Positions 1 to 4,954 of a DNA stretch of 6,445 bases are shown one piece after another. The stretch is from Deltaproteobacteria bacterium (lineage in GTDB: Bacteria; Desulfobacterota; Desulfarculia; Adiutricales; JAGVGV01). Location of the stretch: NCBI GenBank assembly GCA_020056895.1, contig JAGVGV010000074.1, positions 1 through 6,445 on the forward strand, in the 5' to 3' direction. Below the pieces are notes generated by a model. That model did not search any database, was not told the origin of the DNA, and was given only the letters and a program-made list of their open reading frames with translations. A program made the position numbers and the translations under genes. Each line of letters begins with the position of its first letter. The stretch's first letter is position 1.

Positions 1-32
1 CCCATGAAGAAAACGAACCGGAGCCCTCCCGT

Positions 33-1829
33 ATGGCGATCCCCGGCTCCCGGTTTCCGATAACCGATCAGGACGCCCACGCCGTTCGATGGAACGGGGA
101 AGAAACGGCCGCTCCGGACGAACCCCGGTCAACGGCCGAAGATTGGCTGTTTCCGGGCCGGTATCAAGACCGGCTGGAGGCCGCGCTTCGCGTCCGCTTG
201 CCTGACCGGACCGCGTTGACGACCGACCTTCGGAATACGCTGGCCGAAGCGGCTCATATCATGGCCGGTGTGTCCGTCCGGACCCGGACCGAACTCGCGC
301 TCAAGGACAGCCTTGCCCTGAAGCAGGCGATCCTGGACGCCACGCCTCACGCCGTGGCCGTCACCCGTTTCGAGGACGGTACGCTCTTCGAGATCAACCA
401 AGGCTTTTCCCAACGGACCGGATACCACCGCGATGAGGTTCTAGGCCGACCCTTTGAAAACCTGGGCGCTTATTGCGATCCCAAGGACCGCGAGCGGATT
501 CGGGATGAATTGATGGCCAGGGGCGCGGTAAACGACTTTGAAATCCCATTCCGAATGAAGAACGGCATGGTTCGGAACCTGCTGATCAGTTGCCGGACCA
601 CGATTTTAAGCCGCCAAAAGTGCGTGGTCACCGTGGGGACGGACATCACGGGTCTGAAGGAAGCCCGGACGGCGCTTCAAGAAGCCAACCAGGCGCTCGA
701 AGCACGGGTCCGCGAACGGACGCGCGAATTGGAACAGGCCAACCAGGCTTTACGGGCCAGCGAGGAACGGTTGCGGGCGGTGTACAAAGGGCTCCCCGTC
801 CCCACGTACGTTCTCAAGCGGCAGGACGATGAATTCATTCTCCTGGGTTTTAACGACGCCGCCGATCGCGTGACCAACGGTCGCCTGAAGGAATACCTCG
901 GTATTCCGACCAGCCATTCCCTCCGGGATCGGGCCGACGTACTGGCCGATATCCGACGATGCCATGACCAACAGACCACCATTATCCGGGAACTCCATTA
1001 CACGTATATCATCACCGGCCGGACCCGGAACCTCATCGCCTCCTTTGCCTTCGTCCCTCCGGATATGGTCCTTATTTCCTCCATCGACATCACCGACCGG
1101 GTGGCGGCTGAAAAAAAGCTGCTGGACCACCAGGACCAGCTCCGGCGGATGGCTTCCGAACTGACCATGACCGAGGCCCGGGAACGGCGGCGGATCGCCA
1201 CCGATTTACACGACCAGATCGGCCAGATTCTTTTTCTGGTCCATTTGAAGCTGAAAGACCTGGCCCGTCAGGATGAAGTTGGCCGGGCGCCGGAACTCCA
1301 TTCCATCGCGGACATGGTCGGCCAAACGCTCCGGGACGTCCGGACGCTGATCGTGGACCTCAGCCCGCCCGTACTTCGGGAATTGGGATTGGTGGAAGCG
1401 ATCCGGGAACTGGGGGATCAGGTGCTTCAGGATCACGGTCTTCTGGTTCGGGTCCATGAGGAGGGTCCGCCGCGACATCTGCCCCTGGACCGGTCTGAGC
1501 TTCTGTACCGATCGATCCGGGAATTGATCTTCAATACCATCAAACATGCCCAAGCCCGTTCCGTGGACATCCACTTTCGGCAAAAAAGGAAACACGTACG
1601 GGTGGACGTGATCGACGACGGACAAGGGTTCAAGGCTTCCCGCGTTCTTCGTCCTTCCTCGGAAGCATCGGGGTTTGGTCTGTTCAGCATCAAGGAACGG
1701 CTGACCCCCCTAGGCGGCCGGTTCCGGATTGAATCCACTCCCGGTCAGGGGACACGGGTCATGCTGACTCTGCCCCTAACCGATTCCAGCCCCCCGTCCC
1801 CAACATCCAAGGATGATAAAACCTTCTGA
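33..1829 (+). CDS. Two-PAS sensor histidine kinase, NarX/DegS type (HisKA_3)
   Basis: A probable cytoplasmic sensor kinase that autophosphorylates on histidine and passes phosphate to a LuxR/NarL-type response regulator; no such partner is in the window. Residues 1-90 are unassigned. A PAS domain covers about 92-208, ending in GTDITGLKEA, followed by a coiled coil at about 210-248. A second PAS-like domain covers about 245-358, ending in SSIDITDRVAAE. The dimerisation/phosphoacceptor motif RRRIATDLHDQIGQ places the phosphorylated histidine at His393. The ATPase has an N box (RELIFNTIKHAQA, Asn501), DDGQGF at 528-533 and the glycine loop GFGLFSIKERL at 547-557. There is no membrane segment, so the signal is probably intracellular. 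The frame is open to the left window edge, so the true start could lie upstream. The ATG at 33 has a GGAG nine bases before it, which makes it plausible. The gene converges on rtcA with a 39-bp gap and is probably unrelated to RNA repair. Confidence 0.92.
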   Translation: MAIPGSRFPITDQDAHAVRWNGEETAAPDEPRSTAEDWLFPGRYQDRLEAALRVRLPDRTALTTDLRNTLAEAAHIMAGVSVRTRTELALKDSLALKQAILDATPHAVAVTRFEDGTLFEINQGFSQRTGYHRDEVLGRPFENLGAYCDPKDRERIRDELMARGAVNDFEIPFRMKNGMVRNLLISCRTTILSRQKCVVTVGTDITGLKEARTALQEANQALEARVRERTRELEQANQALRASEERLRAVYKGLPVPTYVLKRQDDEFILLGFNDAADRVTNGRLKEYLGIPTSHSLRDRADVLADIRRCHDQQTTIIRELHYTYIITGRTRNLIASFAFVPPDMVLISSIDITDRVAAEKKLLDHQDQLRRMASELTMTEARERRRIATDLHDQIGQILFLVHLKLKDLARQDEVGRAPELHSIADMVGQTLRDVRTLIVDLSPPVLRELGLVEAIRELGDQVLQDHGLLVRVHEEGPPRHLPLDRSELLYRSIRELIFNTIKHAQARSVDIHFRQKRKHVRVDVIDDGQGFKASRVLRPSSEASGFGLFSIKERLTPLGGRFRIESTPGQGTRVMLTLPLTDSSPPSPTSKDDKTF

Positions 1830-1868
1830 TCCCCGGTCTTCCTTCAGGCCAGACAACCCGATAAGGCC

Positions 1869-2900
1869 TTAGGAGGCGGTGGAAAAAGCCACCTCCCAGG
1901 CATCGTTCCCGCTGGGCGCGGCATGGATCCCAACGTCCAAAAACCGGCGGATCACATCGATATTGGTGGTGGCATGCGGAGTGAGCGCCGTGGTCCGAAA
2001 CCGGCCTTTTCCCGCCATCGCCAGGGGGATCATCAACTGGTCGGCCAAATGGGGCCCCACCGGAACGTCCGAAGCCAGGAAGGCCGCCGCTTCCATGGCC
2101 GCCCGGCGTCCCACGTTCCGGGCCGGTACTCCCTTTTGGCCGAACCCGGTCACCACTTCGGTCACTTGTTCGAACCCCATTTCCAAAAACAGGGCGTTGC
2201 CGGGGCCTTGAGGTTCCCGAACTTCCACCACTTCCGCTCCTCCGGGGTCCCACCCTAAAAAATCAGCGGCCGCCTGGATTTCCGTTTCCCCAATGCGGCG
2301 GGGCAGCCGCGAGACCACGGCCACGATGCGTTGCCCAACCGTACGGCCCCGGTCCACCAATTCCAGGGGTGCCAGCGAGCGGCAGGGAACCACGTGAACG
2401 TGAAACCGGCCTCCGCCGGCGGGAAAGAACCCCGGCCGTTCGAGCTCCACCGTTACTTGGGGTCCCATCCGGTTTACCAATGGCAGAAACGCCTTTTCCA
2501 GGAAGGGAAACGGGGGGGCCCAGGGGTTGTGCGTGCCGCCTTCCAAAATCAGGCGGGATTCCCCCCCCGCGATGAGAAGAGCGGGCAGCACGGTTTGAAG
2601 CACCAAAGTACAGCTCCCCGCCGACCCCACCGAAAACCGGTATTCTCCCGGCTGGATGGTTCGTGGCTCAAAGACCAGCCGGTCCGAACCGATGGCCGCG
2701 CCTTCCATTCGGGCTCCGCCGATCGTCGCGGCCGCCAGGGCCGAAGTTACATGTTGCCGCATCAATCCCGGTTTTTTCCGCCCGGCCCGAATGTTCGTTA
2801 TCTCGAACGGTTGGCCCGTGACCAGGGAAAGGGCCAGCGATGTCCGGAGCACCTGGCCGCCCCCTTCCCCGTACGAACCATCGATCGGGACGATCTTCAC
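1869..2900 (-). CDS. rtcA: RNA 3'-terminal phosphate cyclase RtcA
   Basis: Converts RNA 3'-phosphate ends to 2',3'-cyclic phosphates using ATP, through a histidine-adenylate intermediate. The product is 343 aa, close to the 338 aa of E. coli RtcA. Visible family motifs are IDGSYGEGGGQVLRTSLALS near the N terminus, RAGRKKPGLMRQHV at 38-51, GSAGSCTLVLQTVLP at 92-106, GGTHNPWAPPFPFLE at 121-135, ERPGFFPAGGG at 154-164 and GPHLADQLMIPLA at 282-294. The nucleophile is in TPHATTN and falls at His309, the same number as in E. coli, so the enzyme looks intact. The start is GTG, with GAGG eight bases upstream (2909-2912). The gene follows the Y RNA array on the same strand, but a terminator at 2931-2967 separates them. 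Expression therefore needs readthrough or a promoter in the short gap. No rtcB partner lies downstream, because the next gene converges. Confidence 0.98.
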   Translation of the reverse strand: MKIVPIDGSYGEGGGQVLRTSLALSLVTGQPFEITNIRAGRKKPGLMRQHVTSALAAATIGGARMEGAAIGSDRLVFEPRTIQPGEYRFSVGSAGSCTLVLQTVLPALLIAGGESRLILEGGTHNPWAPPFPFLEKAFLPLVNRMGPQVTVELERPGFFPAGGGRFHVHVVPCRSLAPLELVDRGRTVGQRIVAVVSRLPRRIGETEIQAAADFLGWDPGGAEVVEVREPQGPGNALFLEMGFEQVTEVVTGFGQKGVPARNVGRRAAMEAAAFLASDVPVGPHLADQLMIPLAMAGKGRFRTTALTPHATTNIDVIRRFLDVGIHAAPSGNDAWEVAFSTAS

Positions 2901-2930
2901 CTGAGCAGCCTCATGAACTTGTGGCCGGGT

Positions 2931-2967
2931 TTATAAAAAATGGGGCGTCCACGAAGAGGAAAGCCCC
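2931..2967 (-). terminator. Rho-independent terminator after the Y RNA array
   Basis: On the minus strand GGGGC (2963-2967) pairs with GCCCC (2942-2946). A few more pairs inside follow a mismatch, and a run of six U residues (2935-2940) comes directly after the stem. It lies 13 bases past the 3' end of Y6 and about 30 bases before the rtcA start. It would end transcripts of the array, or act as an attenuator limiting read-through into rtcA. Confidence 0.75.
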
Positions 2968-2980
2968 TTTGGAGGTTCGG

Positions 2981-3088
2981 GAACGGCGACAAGAGATGGC
3001 GGGAGGGTCCACCGTTTCTCCATACGTGGAAACGGATCGAGCTCCGAACTCGTGGAATCCATGTACTCCCGGCCGACATTCGCCGTCC
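2981..3088 (-). ncRNA. Y RNA-like element Y6 (class B, no tRNA-like module)
   Basis: Last copy of the array, about 108 nt. The ends form a nine-pair helix S1: GGACGGCGA (3080-3088) with UCGCCGUUC (2981-2989). The inner helix S2 pairs GGCCGGGAG (3066-3074, one bulged C) with CUCCCGCC (2998-3005). An asymmetric internal loop separates them, AUGUC on the 5' side and AUCUCUUG on the 3' side. The array motifs GAAUG, UACA and UUGUC are all present. The interior folds into two hairpins instead of a tRNA-like domain: 3038-3052 and a seven-pair stem CCGUUUC/GAAACGG at 3012-3035. S1 differs from the other copies at several positions yet stays fully paired, which supports a functional RNA. Ro60 binding is inferred from the neighbouring Ro60 gene and the shared helix design. 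The exact ends are the outermost paired bases, not mapped termini. Confidence 0.75.
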
Positions 3089-3121
3089 GAATTACCAAAA
3101 CCGTTGGAATCCATCCCCAAA

Positions 3122-3283
3122 GCGGGCGACAAAGGCGTTGGGTGAAACAACGATGCTCGACCATCTGGGCCACGGCCGGAACCTGGACGGCTCCCTCCGG
3201 CGGGAATCGAACCCGCGTGGAGCGTTCCCCCAGCCCGGAGGCCGGACTGGGCGCTCAATGTAGTTCCACCCGCATTCGCCCGC
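3122..3283 (-). ncRNA. Y RNA-like element Y5 (class A, tRNA-like, diverged)
   Basis: About 162 nt, the longest copy. S1 is eight perfect pairs: GCGGGCGA (3276-3283) with UCGCCCGC (3122-3129). S2 is eight pairs: GGGUGGAA (3264-3271) with UUUCACCC (3140-3147). An added long hairpin follows, closed by GAGCG/CGCUC, with a nine-pair inner stem (3220-3256). The T arm is canonical, GCGGGUUCGAUUCCCGC (3200-3216). The acceptor-like helix is irregular: CGG and CCG pair at its base, two mismatches follow, then GGAGCC pairs with GGUUCC around a five-base loop. The D arm (3155-3172) keeps a GG in its loop but has one mismatched stem pair. This is the YrlA-type permuted tRNA mimic, partly eroded compared with Y1 and Y3. 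GGCGAAUG at its 5' end fits the bacterial Y RNA motif GNCGAAN(0-1)G as I recall it from the literature. Confidence 0.82.
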
Positions 3284-3343
3284 CGTTGTTCGTGGTTTCC
3301 CTTCGACGGCGGGATAACCCGCGATCCCCGGTCGTTGGAACAT

Positions 3344-3433
3344 GGGGGAGACAAGAGTCGGTGAGAGATTTTCACTCGCGCCCGAGGGCGCATTGGAGGT
3401 TGCCCCGGTGTACTCCCACCTGCATTCTCCCCC
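3344..3433 (-). ncRNA. Y RNA-like element Y4 (class B, no tRNA-like module)
   Basis: A 90-nt element. S1 is eight perfect pairs: GGGGGAGA (3426-3433) with UCUCCCCC (3344-3351). S2 is eight pairs with one G-U: GGUGGGAG (3413-3420) with CUCUCACC (3360-3367). The internal loop is AUGCA on the 5' side and GACUCUUG on the 3' side. A strong hairpin, GCGCC-CUCG-GGCGC (3378-3391), sits in the middle. There is no T arm or D arm. It is the same length as Y2 and lies exactly 342 bp from it, so the two are duplicates. The sixth S1 pair is A-U here where the class A copies have C-G, a compensatory change. The role as a Ro60-bound Y RNA without a tRNA mimic is inferred. Confidence 0.77.
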
Positions 3434-3490
3434 TTTATTTCAGAAAACCCTAATCCCAGGCCACGGCCCACTACGCTGGATTGAGGTTGA

Positions 3491-3624
3491 GGAGGCGACA
3501 AAATGACGGAAACGTTTAAGCGCTCTACCACTGAGCTACGGCTCCATGTTGGTGACGGAGCCGGCGGGATTCGAACCCGCGTCTTCTCATCTTGGAGGAT
3601 GTAGTTCCCGTCGCATTCGCCCCC
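3491..3624 (-). ncRNA. Y RNA-like element Y3 (class A, tRNA-like YrlA type)
   Basis: About 134 nt. S1 pairs GGGGGCGA (3617-3624) with UCGCCUCC (3491-3498). S2 pairs GACGGGAA (3605-3612) with UUUCCGUC (3505-3512), all eight positions with one G-U. The internal loop is AUGC on the 5' side and AUUUUG on the 3' side. A small hairpin CAUC/GAUG precedes the tRNA-like module. The module runs T arm GCGGGUUCGAAUCCCGC (3564-3580), 3' acceptor strand CGGCUCC (3557-3563), an 11-base loop containing CACCA, 5' acceptor strand GGAGCCG (3539-3545), then D arm UAGCUCAGUGGUAGAGC (3522-3538). The acceptor is seven perfect pairs. The T loop UUCGAAU and the GG of the D loop are those of a true tRNA. No anticodon arm exists; the Ro60-type helix takes its place, as described for Salmonella YrlA. 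Confidence 0.88.
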
Positions 3625-3685
3625 CAAAGGGGTCCCCGTTCGCCTTCAGGCGGCGGGTTTCAGGTTCACTCCGACGTAGTTTCAA

Positions 3686-3775
3686 GGGGGAGACAAGAGT
3701 CGGTGAGAGATATTCCACCCGCGCCCCAAGGACGCGCATGTGGTAGACCATGTACTCCCGCCTGCATTCTCCCCC
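3686..3775 (-). ncRNA. Y RNA-like element Y2 (class B, no tRNA-like module)
   Basis: A 90-nt element. S1 pairs GGGGGAGA (3768-3775) with UCUCCCCC (3686-3693), eight perfect pairs. S2 pairs GGCGGGAG (3755-3762) with CUCUCACC (3702-3709), seven of eight positions, with one C-A mismatch where Y4 has U-A. The interior holds a GC-rich hairpin with GCGC/GCGC ends (3721-3737). GAAUG, GGGAGUACA and CUCUUGUC are shared with Y4 and Y6. It has no T arm or D arm. It lies between Y1 and Y3 on the same strand, with spacers of 57 and 61 bases. It probably arose with Y4 by tandem duplication. Confidence 0.75.
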
Positions 3776-3832
3776 TGTTTTTCGGAAAATCCACAAGCCC
3801 GGGCGCGGCCCGCCAGGCTGGATAGAGGTTGA

Positions 3833-3953
3833 GGAGGCGACAAAATGACGGAAACGTTTCAGCGCTCTACCGCTGAGCTACGGCTCCATGTTGGTGACGG
3901 AGCCGGCGGGATTCGAACCCGCGTCCCCTGTAGTTCCCGCTGCATTCGCCCCC
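3833..3953 (-). ncRNA. Y RNA-like element Y1 (class A, tRNA-like YrlA type)
   Basis: First copy after Ro60, about 121 nt, the most compact class A member. S1 pairs GGGGGCGA (3946-3953) with UCGCCUCC (3833-3840). S2 pairs GCGGGAA (3934-3940) with UUUCCGU (3848-3854), allowing two G-U pairs. The tRNA-like module is permuted: T arm GCGGGUUCGAAUCCCGC (3906-3922), CGGCUCC (3899-3905), an 11-base loop (3888-3898), GGAGCCG (3881-3887), then D arm UAGCUCAGCGGUAGAGC (3864-3880). All seven acceptor pairs and the four D-stem pairs are intact. The run from the T arm through the D arm is nearly identical to that of Y3. It lacks an anticodon arm, so it cannot decode. It should fold as a tRNA elbow attached to the Ro60-binding helix. 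Confidence 0.88.
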
Positions 3954-3980
3954 TTTCGAACAGGGTGATCGGTTTTTGGA

Positions 3981-3999
3981 AAGCGGGCCAGGCCCGCTT
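3981..3999. other. Perfect inverted repeat between Ro60 and Y1
   Basis: AAGCGGGC and GCCCGCTT form eight pairs around a three-base loop, 14 bases past the Ro60 stop codon and about 28 bases before Y1. On the minus strand it is followed by UCC and then an A-rich stretch, not a U tract. It is therefore a weak terminator at best. It could instead be an RNA-processing hairpin that separates the Ro60 mRNA from the Y RNAs. Confidence 0.45.
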
Positions 4000-4012
4000 C
4001 CTTGGGTTGGCG

Positions 4013-4951
4013 TTATAGTTCGATGGCCGCGATCCGCTCGGCCCAATGACCCGATCCCAGCCGGCCGGCGGCGAATTCGGCGATCAGCTCGAACACCTGA
4101 TCGGAAAACCCGCCCACGTTCAGGATGTCGTTTCGATCATACGCCTGAGTCGTCAGGTTGGGTGTAAGATCGATGCAGACCATCCGGGCCGCCGGGTTCC
4201 TCTTTTTGAACCGACCCCATTCCTGCATGACGGCGGTGCCTCGGCCCTGGCCCTGGTCCACCCACGATTCATTATCCGAAACATAGACCACCAGGTCGCC
4301 CATGGCTTGTTTCTGGTTCAAAAGAGCCAGCGGCGCCGAACAGTTGGTTCCTCCGCCGCCCACCTTGGCCAGGCGTTCGGCGTTGGTCAGAATGGAATCC
4401 CGGGGGTTGATCGGAACGTCCACCACGCTCTGTTCAAAGGGAATCACTTCGGCCTTCGGGTTTTTCCGGACCATGGTCGCGGCCACCAGGGCGGCCACGT
4501 CGATACACCGCACCGTGGTCGTGGCCCCTTTCCGCACGCCGGTGACCGGGGCCCAGGTCATGGACCCGGATACATCCGGAAAAACAAAAACCTTGCCGTC
4601 GATGGCCGGAACGTTCCCGGTGGCCGTTTCCAGCGCGTCCTGAAGCGCTTCCTTGATCGCGGCAGGCCAGGTCGTTTCGGCCATACGGTACGCCACCATG
4701 AGCTGGTACGGAAAAACCCGGGCCAGACGGATGGCTTCGGGGTCCCGGAGCCGGTCCGCGATCCGGTCCACCATGGCTTCGTCCTTGAATACACCGTGCC
4801 GGGCGAAGGTATTGAGGTTCATCCGGGTCATCTGCCAGGGGGCGTTCCGGGCGATTTCGGTCCATTCCGGCGGGCCCAGCGGCAGCGACGTGAGCATCTG
4901 AAAGGGCACGTCCGGTACGATCGCGGACTCCTTGGCCTTGAAGGCTTCGTA
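4013..4951 (-). CDS. rsr: Ro60/Rsr C-terminal part: end of TROVE ring plus vWA domain, downstream of an in-frame stop
   Basis: This stretch is in the same frame as the N-terminal part and continues directly after its TAA. Fourteen codons encoding YEAFKAKESAIVPD bridge to the only early start candidate, a GTG at 4909 with no Shine-Dalgarno sequence. It encodes the rest of the TROVE HEAT-repeat ring and a von Willebrand A domain. The metal-site residues are present: DVSGSM (Asp332, Ser334 and Ser336 in joined numbering), Thr408 in GGGGTNCS and Asp432 in VSDNESW. If the stop were read through, the joined protein would be about 519 residues, close to a normal bacterial Ro60. The intact MIDAS motif and lack of other lesions suggest a recent mutation, a sequence error or readthrough. 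It ends in TAA just before the Y RNA array. Confidence 0.9.
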   Translation of the reverse strand, partial: YEAFKAKESAIVPDVPFQMLTSLPLGPPEWTEIARNAPWQMTRMNLNTFARHGVFKDEAMVDRIADRLRDPEAIRLARVFPYQLMVAYRMAETTWPAAIKEALQDALETATGNVPAIDGKVFVFPDVSGSMTWAPVTGVRKGATTTVRCIDVAALVAATMVRKNPKAEVIPFEQSVVDVPINPRDSILTNAERLAKVGGGGTNCSAPLALLNQKQAMGDLVVYVSDNESWVDQGQGRGTAVMQEWGRFKKRNPAARMVCIDLTPNLTTQAYDRNDILNVGGFSDQVFELIAEFAAGRLGSGHWAERIAAIEL

Positions 4952-4954
4952 TTA
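4952..4954 (-). other. In-frame TAA interrupting the Ro60 gene
   Basis: On the minus strand the frame reads CTG GTC CGG TAA TAC GAA GCC TTC AAG. The protein sequence on both sides is ordinary Ro60, and no frameshift is needed to join them. One base change, for example C to T in CAA (Gln), would create it. TAA is also the true stop of rtcA and of Ro60 itself, so genome-wide recoding of TAA is unlikely. Confidence 0.9.

Larger units (their letters stand above)
3344..3953 (-). repeat. Tandem duplication with 342-bp period (Y3-Y4 and Y1-Y2 pairs)
   Basis: The A+B pair Y1-Y2 and the pair Y3-Y4 are copies of one unit. S1 of Y2 and Y4 start 342 bp apart (3686 and 3344), as do the 3' ends of Y1 and Y3 (3833 and 3491). 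The 57-base A-to-B spacers (3434-3490 and 3776-3832) have equal length. The segment carrying the D arm, acceptor and T arm is nearly identical between copies. The pair Y5-Y6 is an older, more diverged unit outside this span. Confidence 0.8.

Noticed and set aside
1830..1868. Bidirectional terminator between the kinase and rtcA.
   Set aside because: Only a weak AGGCC/GGCCT pairing with a long loop and no T tract is visible.
3134..3152. A five-pair hairpin CGUUG-UUUCACC-CAACG in Y5 that looks like an anticodon arm with a UCA anticodon.
   Set aside because: The bases UUUCACCC are needed for S2, which is conserved in all six elements. The other class A copies have no such hairpin, and C37 would be unusual.
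2911..3627. A 238-residue minus-strand open frame across the Y RNA array.
   Set aside because: Low-complexity Pro/Gly/Arg/Ser composition with no domain. It crosses five RNA elements, and the sequence is conserved as RNA helices, not as codons.
3491..3953. Ordinary tRNA genes, since T-arm and D-arm sequences are obvious.
   Set aside because: The T arm precedes the D arm on the coding strand, and there is no anticodon arm. The two halves sit inside a longer helix shared with non-tRNA-like copies.
3491..3953. Two-piece (permuted) tmRNA.
   Set aside because: No tag-peptide frame and no Ala-type acceptor. The location next to Ro60 and the S1/S2 helices fit Y RNA much better.
3344..3953. CRISPR array.
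   Set aside because: Repeats are long (342 bp), few and structured; there are no short uniform repeats with unique spacers.
4907..4909. GTG at 4909 as the genuine start of an independent vWA protein.
   Set aside because: It has no Shine-Dalgarno sequence, and the 14 codons between it and the TAA encode normal Ro60 sequence. The split is better explained by one nonsense codon, though reinitiation cannot be ruled out.
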